A stretch of 64,000 nucleotides of DNA from Cladorhizidae sp. MBARI D1340-BT2 (taxonomy: Eukaryota; Porifera; Demospongiae; Poecilosclerida; Cladorhizidae): the NCBI GenBank assembly GCA_028752905.1, contig JAQNBH010000007.1:19488816-19552815 (forward strand). The letters run 5' to 3'. Made by a program: the position numbers and the translations under genes. Of the stretch, positions 21,111 to 32,664 are shown piece by piece; positions within the stretch are counted from its first letter, which is position 1, and each line of letters opens with the position of its first letter. Under the pieces are notes generated by a model, which searched no databases, was not told the DNA's origin, and worked only from the letters and a program-made list of their open reading frames with translations.

Positions 21111-22681
21111 AGGCCTATTGTGCTCAAGGTGAAGCATTCTTCACTTCCTTCAGGGTCATCCATACCTCCACCTAGTTTCTCCCTCTAATCTCCTCGTCTA
21201 CGAACCATGTGTTTTAGGCAATTGAGTCTTTCCCAAATTTGCGAAAGAAAGTCATCAGATGATTTGAAGCCTCTGCATCTGAAGGACCTAATAAATTCCA
21301 GCGATGCCCACCACTCGCTATAAGTAATATCCTAAATTGTGCCTGTCATCTGCTGGGATCCCGAGGTTGGGATCATCTGTTCTCCACATATTGGATGGCC
21401 AAATGGGGTAACCTTAAAAACATGGTAAGCTAGCATGCGATGCAACGTCTGCTAATATCATGGTTTTGCTATGTACCAGCTGTGCAGGTGCAGTACATGC
21501 AGCAGGCCAATTACATGTTTGGACCTTAACCACTCCTTCACTGCAGTTACCATAGATACCATGGTGGGTTATTGGACTTAATTCAATGGATTAAATTGCC
21601 ACAAGATTTGTTCAGAGAACTAGTGAAGTGAAATCCATTGCTTACCTTGTCCAGTAACTATCTGTGTCATTGCAATGGAGAAACTTTTTCTGTTTGGGCA
21701 GTCTGTTTGGGCAGTCATTAGTTATTTGTTTGTCTGTATAGTAATATTTGTTTTTGATAAAATGACTGAAATGCACCAAATGCAAAGATCATCGCGTATA
21801 CCAGTTTGTTCGGGTGACACCCTTGCCTTTATTAAGGTCATTATTGTTCGAATTCCTCCTGCAGAGGGCCATTCAGAGGGAGAATGCTGTTGATGCCAAT
21901 GGACCAATAGTCAGATAGACTTTTGGACAATATTTTATCATTTCCCTCCCATCTTTTCTTTACCTTTTTTAAAATTATAATAATCTCAGTGAATTATCAG
22001 TCGTCTCCTTCCCAATAATCAACTTCAAATTTTAATCACTCAATGTTTCGACTAGTGCTCTAGTCTTCACCAGGAATAATCGGGTTTTTTTTTAATATAA
22101 AAAGTGTATACTACCTAGACAAGATAATAATAATATTAATAATGACTCAACCAAAACTAGAAATAGAAACAGGACACACAAATATTATTATTACCCCCCA
22201 AAAAGGGGTCCACCAAGAGACACCGTCGGAGTTACACATGGGCCATTGCTTTCCCTGTACTTTGCTGTACTCTTCCATTTAACTCCTTAAGAAATGTTCA
22301 GATCTGATTCTCATTGCCACCAGAATCTCACTAAGAATTGGGGAGAAGGAGTAATTAGGTCCAAATGAATAAGATTTGGTAGACTTACTTACCCTCCTCA
22401 GCGAAAATCGCCAGAGCTCCCATGCTACTGGTGCTACATCAGTATAACAGAGCAATATAAGGACAAGTTATGTCATAGACAAGATGCTTGTCATGGCCAT
22501 AAGATCATAGTGAGAGTGCCTCAGGACTGGAAGAATATATATAATTGTTCAGATTGGCTGAGTCAGAAGAAAAGCTGAAGAACTAAGCTGCACAAAACTC
22601 CTAATGCCTGCACATCACTTCTGATCCCAAGTCCACCTAACATTAACAGACAGAGTCTCTTACGATAAGGTGGGATGCTGC
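21111..22681. other. Non-coding with half foldback copy
   Basis: No supported gene. About 22011-22080 matches one arm and the loop of the foldback family (AATAATCAACTTCAAATTTT, then GACTAGTGCTCTAGTCTTCA). A minus-strand reading at about 21170-21310 gives YSEWWASLEFIRSF-like text without stops, unrecognised. Confidence 0.35.
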
Positions 22682-22826
22682 AAACATGGTTGGTGTGTGG
22701 GATACTAAACATGGTTGGTGTGTGGGATACTAAACATGGTTGGTGTGAGGGATACTAAACATGGTTGGTGTGTGGGATACTAAACATGGTTGGTGTGTGG
22801 GATACTAAACATTGTTGGTGTGTGAA
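22682..22826. repeat. 25-bp tandem repeat, about six copies
   Basis: The unit AAACATGGTTGGTGTGTGGG plus ATACT is repeated with very few changes; the last copy is degenerate. Confidence 0.9.
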
Positions 22827-23589
22827 CAACATTCCTGATACCAAGATTACCGGATTTTAACAGGTCGACACTCTTGTAATCAAGCTGGATGCTGCACAAA
22901 ATTCCTCATCCCAAGTCTTTATGAACTGCTGATCTTTACCAGATGAATTCTCACATTCATCCACCATAATGGCAGCACCTTGAATTTATTCAACTATCCC
23001 ATGAAGAACAGTGTGGGCCATGAGCCATAACACTTCATTCTGGACAACTGCACTTGTATATTTGTCGCTCTTTCTTTCTAGCAATTCAATTATATTTATG
23101 TTATATACAACTATGTATAATATGACAGATTTATTGATTTTCATGACATCTCAGCAGCAGTGGCTAAATAAAATTAGTCTTATTATAATCATGTCACCTT
23201 AATCCAATTATTTCTCTCTGCCAATAACCTCCACATTTTGAAGACAGTTCACCAGCACTCTTCGATTGATCTTCTTTGTGTGCTTCATCCAATATTTTCC
23301 AGCCATGTGAGCTGGATATCAGTCTAACAGCATCAGTATGGTACTTCGATAGCTGGCATCTCCTGCATTGATTGGTTACGCATAAAAAATAGTAAGTAAC
23401 ATATTACACAAATTGATAGAGCTAGTTATAATGGCTTTAAGTAACCACTCTTGAAGAAGCATCTTTCCAATTGAAGGGCCGAAAACCAGAGTCATGTAAC
23501 CCTCACAACCTTACTTTTATGATACAAGCTGTCAAAGTTCATAAAATCATAGGTTATATTTATGATATCCAAATTTGATAGAACTTGAA

Positions 23590-24455
23590 CCCTCTCACTG
23601 TCAGCATTGTGGAGAATTATTTAAAATTTAACATAGCCACATTAAAAAATTAATATCAAATCAGATATTTAGCTGAACCATTTACCATTTGGTCATGTGA
23701 TAGCATGATAGTCTTAGAAGTTGTGGTCAAAAGGTGTGACCGCAAACTGACCATATAATATGAATATAATTATGCTAACAATGGTCATGAATAGGAATTC
23801 CATAACTTCTCCATAGTTCATGTTATGGACTCGATATATAGCTCATAAGATAGCTCTATCCATATCCTTTCTTTTGCTTCTAAGAACCTAGGAATATACA
23901 TTACTATACAAAAGTTATGCCAACCCATAATAAGGTCTTCATAAATCAACCACAAAAATGTCCTTATTTATCAACAAGAACTTACATTCAGTAAACATTT
24001 GATATAATTGTTTGACATAATGTATTCGAAAGAAATTTTGGGTGGAGTTTGAGGTGAAATCAGTGTCTGTGGCAAAAGTCAACCAAGTTGTGGGAAGCAT
24101 GGAAACAATTCCGATCCTCAGGTGAACATTGCAGTATTTGCATTGCACACGACTATCTCCGAGGTAGGAATGGATGCCTTCACATTCTTCGTCACTTGAT
24201 TCATCACCAGAAATGTCCCAAGCTGCCCTAGTCACTTGGGAAATATTGACAGTCACTTCTCCATCGTTGATATCATCCCACTGAAAATCGTTCGTGTTTT
24301 AAATATAATTTCATTAACTTTCCTCAGTCCAACCGCCATAAATTTTTTGGTGCAAATAGAGTTTGCTATCTTTTGAAATAAAAATTATTGCCTATTGACA
24401 AATGCTTAATTATTCAAAGCCATGGCGCCGTATGGCGGCTATGACAGTGAGAGGG
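23590..24455 (-). mobile_element. piggyBac-like element, deleted
   Basis: The ends are inverted repeats: CCCTCTCACTGTCA at 23590 and its complement TGACAGTGAGAGGG ending at 24455. The right end is followed by TTAA (24456-24459), the target site of piggyBac transposons; the left flank reads TGAA, one base off. At 866 bp it is too short for a full transposase. Confidence 0.7.
23939..24256 (-). pseudogene. Possible piggyBac transposase N-terminal fragment
   Basis: A minus-strand frame inside the piggyBac-like ends. It starts with a short segment and an acidic patch (DISGDESSDEECEGIHSYLG), as is common at the N-terminus of piggyBac transposases. The following residues are not recognisable and may be intron or junk. 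No catalytic DDD domain is present. The assignment rests mainly on position between the terminal repeats. Confidence 0.4.
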
Positions 24456-24507
24456 TTAAGTATGTTTAACAAAAACTATTGAGCACAAAAAAGAAACAAC
24501 TTATTTT

Positions 24508-25147
24508 TTAGCTGAGCTGTTTGTCATTTAGTGTACGATTTAACAAGTCTTCAGATTCGGACTCGCTTGCTGCATCACCAGATTGAAGTTTCTTATAGAA
24601 ACATGATATATTGGTGGGACAAACTGTTGAAAACCATTAGGTCATCCACTTTCTTCTTATTCACAATTCTGCCATTAAGAGTATTGATAAAGCTAACAGG
24701 CTGTCCTTTTGTCTTTTTCATGAGATCAACAACTTTCCATGGTTCAATGTCATTATGAGAGTATCGAAAACGAAACTGCATGGGCTCATCTTTCTGAACT
24801 TGAATCCATTTCATTTTTAGACATTCAACTTTGTTATCACATGTAGTTTTTCCCCGATTCATGATGTACTTCTCGAGTCCATCAAGAGAAACAATATTAT
24901 TTCCCCTCCCACTGAACTTTGACAGGGACTGCATTCCTTTCGTGTGTCGATGCTTGAATATCAATAGCTCATCCCATATTCGCAGCCACCCCACATCTTC
25001 CTCCACCCAGCAGGGGCGGCTGTGGCGCACCGGCCATAACCGGACCACTTTTTGGTGGCAGTAAGACCAAGTAGGTAAGGATCGCGAGAAAACACCACGA
25101 AATATCACGCCTATTTTTCCACGAGTTGCGACTAGTACGACGTCCAC
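24508..25147 (-). pseudogene. Unknown transposon-type protein, C-terminal part
   Basis: About 180 codons open on the minus strand, with a probable frameshift near 24600 after which the frame ends in an acidic tail and a stop at 24508-24510. The text contains a KKKVDDLMVFNSLSHQYIMF segment, resembling a short C-terminal domain repeated in many transposon-derived animal ORFs. The upstream end overlaps a CAGGGGCGG motif near 25010 that could be the end of the adjacent hAT element. I cannot name the family. Confidence 0.35.
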
Positions 25148-27465
25148 AGCTTCCTATGGCTTGCTCAAGTTCATTGTTGCCTGCAGCGCCAGACAATCTC
25201 CCCAAGGCTCCGCACCATCCAACGGCATCCTTTTCTTTCCCAAAGAGACAGTTTGGAAAGGCAAAAGTTGTGAGCAGGGCCTGCCAATCTAGCTGGTTTC
25301 ATCAATGGACGTGGTTATGATGAGACCAAAGATGCTGTCAATTGCTTTCTCTGCTGGAAAGCTTTGAATGAAAAGAAGATTCCAGTTAAGCTCTGATGAT
25401 GACTTTGTAAGAAATTTGCCAGTGACATTTATCAATTGCTGGTTTTTATTGCTATATGGTTTTCTTGTTATGAAAAAAGCTATCAAGAGGATTTTCTAAT
25501 TGGAAGGATGGTACTTTTTCATTTCGACAGCATGAAAAGAGCCTCTGCCACAAGTTAGCCGTAGAGAAGCTAATCACGTTGCCAGCCACCACTCGTGATG
25601 TGGGTGAAATGCTGTCTCATTCACTGGTCGAGGAAAGAGCAAAAAATCGGCACTGTCTCCTGAAGGTCTTGTCTAGTTTACAATATCTTGCCAGGCAAGG
25701 ATGTGGAATTAGAGGTCATGATGACACATGTGAGGGGAATCTCTACCAGTGGATGAGTAAAGATGATTCCATGGTAAACAAAATGTTTCATATAGTGTTA
25801 GCCATTCATTCTAGCCAGAAGTAACACATAACCTACACCTTACAGTTTCAGGAATGGCTGAAGAGTAAAAGAGAGTGCTACATGAGCCAGAATGAGATGC
25901 TGAAAATAATGGCAATGAATGTGTTACGGGAAATAGCAAGTTATTTGCAAGTTGCTGATTTCTTTACGATTATGATGGACGAGTGTACAGATTTTTCCAA
26001 CAGAGAACAGGTAACTTGACACATCTATGAAAAATAGTATGTATTGTTATGATGGTTACTTTGCAGGTTGTTATGGTTTTGCGGTGGGTTGTTGAAGAGT
26101 TTCTGATTTTGTTGGACTTTATGAGGTACCTTCCATTGAAGCTTCCACTCTAGTTCATGTAGTTAAGGATACCCTACTTCGACTAAACCTTTCTCTTGCC
26201 AAAGCTAGGGGTCAGTGCTACGATGGTGCAAGGAACATGAGTGGGGTGAGAAATGGTGTTGCCAAACAAATACAGGATGAACAACCTGATGCTTTTTTTC
26301 ACACACTGCTATGGCCACTCGCTGAACTTAGCAGTATCAGACACTACTAGGCAATGCAACACCATGAAAAAAGTATTGGATATGACACATGAGATAACAA
26401 AATTGGTGAAGTATTCACCTCGCAGAGAGGCTCTTTTTAAGAGATATTAAGGTTGACATGGCACCTGGTAGTCCTGGTGTTCGTGTGCTTTGTCCAACTC
26501 GGTGGACAGTCAACGCCGATTCGATGCAGAGCATCATTCAGAACTATTCTGTGCTTCAGGAACTGTGGGACAGGGCAGTAGGGATAGTTCATGATAGTGA
26601 GACGATCGCTCGCATTAGGGGAGTTTCTGCACAGATGCAGTCGTTTGACTTTTTCTTTGGATTAGTTCTTGGTGAAAATCTTCTTCGCCACACTGATAAC
26701 TCACTGCAAAAGAAAAATTATTCAGCAGTTGAAGGGCAACTAACAACAGAACAGACCAAACGAACTCTCATGGCCATTAGAAATGAAGAAGGTTTTGGCA
26801 TGTTCTGGGAAAAGGTTAACAGAATGGCCTCTGATTTGGATGTAAATGATCCAGTGCTTCCCAGACGAAGGAAAGTGCCAAGAAGATTTGAAGAGGGTAA
26901 TGCACCACCAGAGTATCCATCAATTCCAAAAGATTTGTATAGGAAAGTATACCTAGATCTTTTAGTGCTAGCTCTCAAAGATAGGTTAGATCAGCCTGGC
27001 TACAAGATATATGGTTGCATGGAATCACTTCTTCTAAAAGCCACCCAGAAGAATGACTACTCAGATGAACTTAAGAAAGTGCTTGAAGTTTACACTACTC
27101 ATCTGAAAGTCTCTAGTCTGCAAATACATCTTGACATTTTTAGTAGCAATGTACCAAAGGAAATGAGCAACATCTTTGACATTATCAAGTATTTGCAAAA
27201 GCTGACAGGAGTAGAAAGGGAGCTGATACGAGAAGTAATAACCTTGACAAAGTTAATACTTGTGATGCCGGTCACAAGTGAATGGTCATTCAGTGCAATG
27301 CGTCGCCTCAAGTCTTACCTACGATCAACAATGACTCAAGAAAGATTGAACAGTTTAATGGTGTTACACGTTCATAAGGATAAAACTGACAATCTAGATT
27401 TATCTTGTGTAGCCAATGAATTTGTAGCGGGGAAAGAAGGCTGCGTATCGCGTAGTCTCATATAA
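25010..27465 (+). pseudogene. hAT transposase (ZMYM1-like), decayed
   Basis: The reading begins at ATG 25156. A TTF-type zinc finger region follows (CQSSWFHQWTWL, then NCFLCWKAL), then a helical region (25579-25824), then the transposase core (IMMDECTDFSNREQ, about 25970-26010; GQCYDGARNMSGVRNG, about 26210-26250; a YGHSLNLAVSDT piece in another frame). The open 335-codon end (26458-27465) includes CPTRW and the hAT C-terminal dimerisation domain (WSFSAMRRLKSYLRSTMTQERL). At least three frameshifts (near 25315, 26110 and 26290-26450) prevent a full product. GT-AG-like intron boundaries are suggested at about 25805-25850 and 26010-26066. CAGGGGCGG at 25010 may be its left terminal repeat; the right end was not found. 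Confidence 0.75.
26458..27465 (+). CDS. hAT transposase C-terminal open frame
   Basis: The longest intact frame (335 codons) of the decayed hAT. It carries the RNase H-like C-terminal portion and the dimerisation motif near residues 275-310. Without the N-terminal DNA-binding and first catalytic parts it is unlikely to be functional. The start used is simply the first ATG after a frameshift. Confidence 0.7.
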   Translation: MAPGSPGVRVLCPTRWTVNADSMQSIIQNYSVLQELWDRAVGIVHDSETIARIRGVSAQMQSFDFFFGLVLGENLLRHTDNSLQKKNYSAVEGQLTTEQTKRTLMAIRNEEGFGMFWEKVNRMASDLDVNDPVLPRRRKVPRRFEEGNAPPEYPSIPKDLYRKVYLDLLVLALKDRLDQPGYKIYGCMESLLLKATQKNDYSDELKKVLEVYTTHLKVSSLQIHLDIFSSNVPKEMSNIFDIIKYLQKLTGVERELIREVITLTKLILVMPVTSEWSFSAMRRLKSYLRSTMTQERLNSLMVLHVHKDKTDNLDLSCVANEFVAGKEGCVSRSLI

Positions 27466-27793
27466 AGTACCATATCTTTGCTCGCATTCACTCTAGTCTC
27501 CCGATTTATAATATAAATATTATATCAAATTATAGCTTGCAGTCTGTGCTTTCTAATGGTAAGTCTCTTTCGTTATTTTGTTTCGCCATAATTTTTTCCT
27601 AGCTCATTATAGGCTCTTCCAGTGCGGACCGTAAGCCGTTAAGTAAACCACGTAACGACCTTTGCGAGGCTCTTATTCGGTCTATTAGTACATTATAATG
27701 AGTACTACAAACTGCGCGTCTTGAAATTTGGAAAAAAAGTTTTTTTGTTGCATTTTCTGAACATAGCTTTATGACATCACGTTACATTTTCAT
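27466..27793. other. Short non-coding stretch between elements
   Basis: No gene seen. It lies between the hAT relic and the left inverted repeat of the next element. Confidence 0.4.
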
Positions 27794-28698
27794 CTATAGA
27801 TAGCTTCGGCGTGAATCACACCTGCATTAGACGCGCGGTTGACACCCCCCCTGGTGGGCAAAAAAGCAAACTTGTCCATTGAACACTGTAGCTAAGATGA
27901 GTAGCTATTTTGAGAGTTTGCGTGAGAAAGGAAAGAAGCGGTATATTGAGAAACTTAGCTGCGTTGGCTTGTCACTACCTGATGACCCCTACTTGCCCGA
28001 GAATGAGGCTAAGTTCGCAGGAGACATGACCACTTGGCCGTATCATTATGGGCATATCTTTGTTTACTGACCTGGAGTATACATTACACCCAGGAACAGC
28101 TTCTATCTTGGAAACAACTTGTCACTACCAGATGACCCTTACTTGCCTGAGAATGAGGCTAAGTTCGCAGGAGACATGACCACTTGGCCCAAGGTGGAGT
28201 TGGGCATATCTTTGTTTACTTCATTCAACGACCTGGAGTATACAACCAGGAACAGCTTCTATCTTGGAAAAAACTTGATGCGTACAATTACTTCCAGTCT
28301 GGGTATGTAAGAACTGTCTTTTCGTGGAGTTTCAGTCATTCTGGAGCCAAATATTGTGTGTTGAAGGCCTGGGTGAACCCCAGTCAGAAGGAAGCTACGA
28401 ATGCACATGAGGCCTGGATCATAATCAAGGAAGCAGGTGACATTCTATCTTCACACTGCACTTGCATGGCTGGGTAAACAACTATTATTACGTGGTGTAT
28501 ATGCATGTTTATAGATCAGGGGTGTATTTAGGGGGGGGGCGGGGGGGGGGGGGGGGGGGGGGGGGCATTCGCCCCCCTTGTATAATTCTCGCCCCCCCCC
28601 CCTTGAAATTAGAGATTTTTTTAAAAATAATGTCAAGAAAGGTGTAATACAAGAAAGGTGTAATAAGCTTATGATATCAGGTTCAAATGATAGGAATG

Positions 28699-30921
28699 TC
28701 AAACTGAGGTTCTTCTTGGTTTTCTCTGCCATACGTCCACAATCTCTTCAAGGTCGCTCTCAGAGAGTACTTCTGGTGCCTCTATAGCAATCCTCATAAG
28801 GTGAGAAAGGCTGCAGTCACTTAGAGAATTACGCAAACGAGTCTTGATCATCTTCATCTGTGAGAAGCTTCTCTCCACAGAAGCAGTAGAAACTGGAATC
28901 GATAAGCAGATGGAGGCAATCTTGTGCAAATTGGGAAATATGGCCTTGAGCATGTCGTTTGAAACATGGCCTTGAGCATGTCGTTTGAAACAAGTTCTTT
29001 CAGCTGTGATGCAGTAGTATCCCGTGGTTGCTTGACTAACAGCTGGCGGAATGTTTTCCACTCTGTAAGTATTTCAGTGGAAATCATGGCTGTCTTCACT
29101 GTTTCTTCTCCATCCAATGTTTCTGCATCTCTATCTTCTCCGTAGTGAGCAATCAGTTTCTCAACAGACGTGTCTCCATAAGTGGGAAAAGATACTGAAT
29201 CTGGTTTTGGAACTTTCCGTGGATCGAATATAGACAATGCTGATACAACAGCGTTGGATGAAGAAAATCGGCTTGTTATGTTGGCCTTTAAATCAGCAAC
29301 AAAAGGCTTACCAACAACATTCTGGAACGAAAGTATTTTATCAGCGTCAATAGACACCTTTGTAGATGACTTCAAGTCTTCAACGTTTTCAAGAAGCTCC
29401 AACACCCAGTTCGCTCCAGGCAAAACTGCATCATCCAAGGATTTAACAGTAGCATCAACAAGGAATGATATCAACGAGAGGTCAAGCTGCTCTGCCTGAA
29501 GTGCTTTGCTGAGCTTGGCTACTTGTGGTAGAGTGAAATCAAGCAAATATATAGCTGCAATCGTAGACAATTTGCAGAGAGCACCATGGATTCCAAGAGC
29601 TTCTGGCTCGTGGGACGTCTCGTAGATGTTCCCAATGGTGATTACAATTGCAGAATAACTTGCTTTGACAGCTTTGACACACCTTTCATGTGCCAGCCAG
29701 CGTGTGTCAGATGGCTTGATCACTTTCATTTCTGGAAGTTCAAGAACGTGCTGTACCTCCTTCAGACACTCTGCTCGCTTGGGGGAATTGCGAAAATGCT
29801 TCCAAAGAGTAGTCAATGTTCTGTAAACATGAGCAATTCCAGGAGTTTTATTGGCAGCTTGCACACAAGCCAACTGCAGTAAGTGACAGTGGCAGTGTAT
29901 AAACAGAGCGTGAGGAGTATGTTTCTTGATACGTGCCTGAACCCCGGTCTTTCGTCCAGAAAAAGTTGCAGCTCCATCAAATCCCAATCCAACTATTCTT
30001 CCGACTTGTAGACCTTTCTTCTTTAAACAATCGATGAGATTAGAATAGATGGTCTCTGCATCAGCCTTCTTCAATGGAATAAGCTCCAGAAAGCACTCTA
30101 CTGGTACACCATCTTCCTCCCAGCGGCAAAACACAGACAATTCTTCTACGTTGGTGACATCTGTGCACTCATCTGCCATGAGGCTGTACATAGGTGCCTT
30201 TTGAAGTCGCTTCAGAATCGACTCCTCCACCCATGTCCCCAATGATTCGATGAATTCAACCACAGCCAATCTTGATGTGTACACAGCATTTCTTGGTGCA
30301 GTTTCTAAGAATTGCTTCAAATGTTGGCTGCCACATCGAACCACCACGTCAACCAGCTTCTCAAATTTTGTCGAATGTGCAACTTGTTCTTTCGTAAGAA
30401 AATGAGTGAGTAGGATCAGGCACTTCACTGCAGCTCTGTTCTGAGCTCTTTTGCGAGCTAAAACATCCTGGAGTTGCTGTACAACTGTACACAACTGTTC
30501 CACCTTTGGCTGCTCCTTTAGCTGCAAAAAGAGCTTGAGTTGCATGGATATGGAAGTCACTTCTCGCATGAGCTTTCATTTTTTCAACAGCTTTCTTCCA
30601 ATTTCTGCAAGGTTGTGTGACCCACACTCCTCCAGTACGCTGCAGACCAGATTGCTTGCAAACCTTGCAAAAGGCACCATCGCTATCCTCGTCATAATAG
30701 AGCCAACTGAAATCTTTCTCCCAGCTCTTAGAGTATTTTCTCTTCGTGGATACAGAAGAGCGGTGTTTGTTTTGCTTGCTTTTCTTTGAAGGTGGAGGAC
30801 TAAGGCTAGGACTAGATGCCTCGACATGCTCAGAGCTATCTGTTCTGCTATCTTCGCTATCGCTGCTATTAGCATGAGAAGAGGCTTGAGAAGTACTTGC
30901 AAAGTATGAGCGAATATCCAT
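28699..30921 (-). pseudogene. hAT transposase (ZNF862-like), two frameshifts
   Basis: The gene reads from ATG 30921. It has a Ser-rich and basic N-terminus, then a TTF/BED-like zinc finger region (WLYYDEDSDGAFCKVCKQSG), then the transposase body (MADECTDVTNVEELSVFCRW; GFDGAATFSGRKTGVQARIK; DTRWLAHERC) in a 571-codon open stretch (28854-30569), and the hAT dimerisation domain (ASVERSFSQMKMIKTRLRNS) ending at 28699. Two tandem duplications, 10 bp at about 30481-30500 and 26 bp at 28940-28991, each shift the frame. Otherwise it is nearly full length, so the decay is recent. It matches the hAT lineage that also gave rise to ZNF862-like host genes. Confidence 0.85.
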
Positions 30922-30964
30922 ATTAATATGAAGAGAAATCAGCTAGTAAGGTTTCTTTTATAGA

Positions 30965-31345
30965 GACTTTAAGACCATGACATAATGGACTGAGTTAAAA
31001 ATACTGAGAGAGAGTGGGAAAGAAGGAGGGAACTGAAGAAGTGACAAACCTACAAAGGAGAACACGTGGTGGTGTGTGATGACTTTAAGACCATGATATA
31101 ATGGACTGAGTTAAAAATACTGAGAGAGAGTGGGAAAGAAGGAGGGAACTGAAGAAGTGACAAACCTACAAAGGAGAACACGTGGTGGCGTGTGATGACA
31201 TCATGTCTAAGATTAGACTTGAAGACAATGACATAATGGACTGAGTTAAAAATACTGAGAGAGAGGGAGTGGGAAAGAAGGAGAAACAAAAGAAGTGACA
31301 AACCTACAAAGGAGAGCACGTGGTGGTGTGTGATGTCATCGTGTC
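30965..31345. repeat. Tandem repeat, three units of about 115-135 bp
   Basis: Units start at about 30965, 31081 and 31216 and contain CATAATGGACTGAGTTAAAA, AGTGGGAAAGAAGGAG and ACAAACCTACAAAGGAG. They lie upstream of the hAT transposase start, inside the element, where they may represent its subterminal or promoter region. Confidence 0.85.
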
Positions 31346-32204
31346 ATGACACATGCTCTCCTTTTTCCAAGCAGCTACAATATCATGAGAAATATATACA
31401 GTCTAGCCATAGTTCGGTATAGCATAATGCCATTGGTAGTCAGTCAAAATAGCTATCCTCAGACATTGTAAAAGCAAAAAAATATATGGGGGGATCTTCC
31501 CCCCAGACCCCCCTTTTACGACTTATGAACATGTTAAGAAAATATTAACAAAAATTAGGGCACCAAGTGACCAACCATTTCCACCCCCCCCCCCCCCCCC
31601 CCTAGAGAACTAGAGAAAAATTGTGTATGAAACCTGTTGTCCATGATTTTGTAAGAAAATGCATGGAATGCAACATAATTCGATTTCACAAAAGCCCACC
31701 TCCATTATACGAGTGACAAGTGACTATATCTAATCTATATATGCTGATTGCCGTAGCATGCAACTTCAGCAAATATTTAAGATGGAATGTTGTACTAAAG
31801 ATTTTAGAAAAAGTGCATGCCATCATAAGTAGCAGCTATATATACAGTTAGTACTGCAAAAATACCTGTGGGTAAAACACTTTCGTACTCCACGCGGAAG
31901 CCCAGGGTGCACGTCCCCTTTCCGCACCATCCAGGCTCTCCGCCCCCCCCTTATTTTTCCATATCTCAAGTTCGCCCCCCCTTGGCAAAATTTCTGTATA
32001 CAACCCTGTGTTATTTCAGCTTAGGTGAGGGTTGTTCTCATGTTGCGGCTGTTCTCTGCAAGGTCGAAAGTGCTGTACGACTAGGATACACTTCGGTTAC
32101 ATCAGACTACGTAATTGTGTATTTTCATTTTGTGTATTTCCAACTATAATTATACCATCCATACCATCATTGTGAATTAACATACTATTGAATGCAATCA
32201 ATGA

Positions 32205-32664
32205 TCAATGACCTCTATCACCCCCCCCCCTCTCGGAGAGCATGTCTCCGGCCTCTCTAGCCTCCTTTGTAGCTTTCTTCACTTCATCAACTTTCTTAAA
32301 TGTAGGCACATAATCGACATTTTCAGCCATATCCACAGGTTTGCCTACAAAAAGAGAGGGTAGAAAACGGTAATTATTCATTGTACACAGCTACAAAATA
32401 CAGCTAAATAACAAGAAACAGCCGTGTTAATAAACTTAATAAACTAGCTAGCTTAGCTTATAATCATGCTGGCTAGTTATCAATAATAAGACTAGCTAGC
32501 TAGTACCTGTGATAAAGTGGTCTCCACATATCCTGGTGTGTTTCTTGGGCATCCAAAAGATTTTCTTCTGATTGCAAGTATCCATTTCTTTGGGAGAATC
32601 AGGAAACCGGAAAAAACCAAGCTCTGGACGTTCTCCACTCCTGTTTCTGCAGCCAACAACTCAT
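32205..32664 (-). pseudogene. THAP-domain protein, two exons
   Basis: Exon 1 (32507-32664) encodes most of a THAP zinc finger: GCRNRSGERPELGFFRFP, then FWMPKKHTRICGDHF, with the CxxH end (ICGDH). The donor GTACTA is at 32506. Exon 2 (32205-32344) starts after TTTGTAG and continues GKPVDMAENVDYVPTFKK, the usual sequence after a THAP. The start region is out of frame (ATG 32664 leads into another frame), and the protein ends early beside a poly-G run. In relatives a DDE transposase domain follows; it is absent. It binds DNA in family members, probably element ends. Confidence 0.65.

Larger units (their letters stand above)
28517..32008 (-). mobile_element. hAT transposon nested in the SWIM gene intron
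   Basis: The ends are inverted: CAGGGGTGTAT at 28517 and ATACAACCCTG ending at 32008, each followed inward by TCGCCCCCC-rich stretches, poly-G at 28534-28565 being an expanded one. The right end lies only 11 bp before the splice acceptor of the host intron. It carries a broken transposase gene on the minus strand. An exact 8-bp target duplication was not seen. Confidence 0.75.
27897..32149 (+). pseudogene. SWIM-domain protein of the YqaJ-associated family
   Basis: Exon 1 (27897-28473) starts at an ATG (MSSYFESLREKGKKRYIEKL) and runs into AYNYFQSGYVRTVFSWSFSH and HCTCMAG. A GT donor follows at 28474. Exon 2 begins at 32020 after TTTCAG and continues the SWIM motif, so the zinc ligands CxC (CTC) and CxH (CSH) come from different exons. 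A 150-bp duplication in exon 1 (27968-28117 and 28118-28277), a stop codon and a frame change break the gene. The reading stops after about 42 codons of exon 2. In relatives this protein continues into a YqaJ/lambda-exonuclease-type nuclease; none is present here. The intron is filled by a hAT transposon. Confidence 0.75.

Noticed and set aside
22682..22826. Short regular repeats as CRISPR
   Set aside because: 25-bp units follow each other with no spacers; simple minisatellite.
25010..25018. CAGGGGCGG as a definite hAT end
   Set aside because: It matches common hAT termini, but no inverted partner was found past 27465, so it is kept only as tentative.
28462..28787. Gly-rich and Pro-rich frames near 28.5 kb
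   Set aside because: They come from poly-G/poly-C runs in the hAT terminal repeat.
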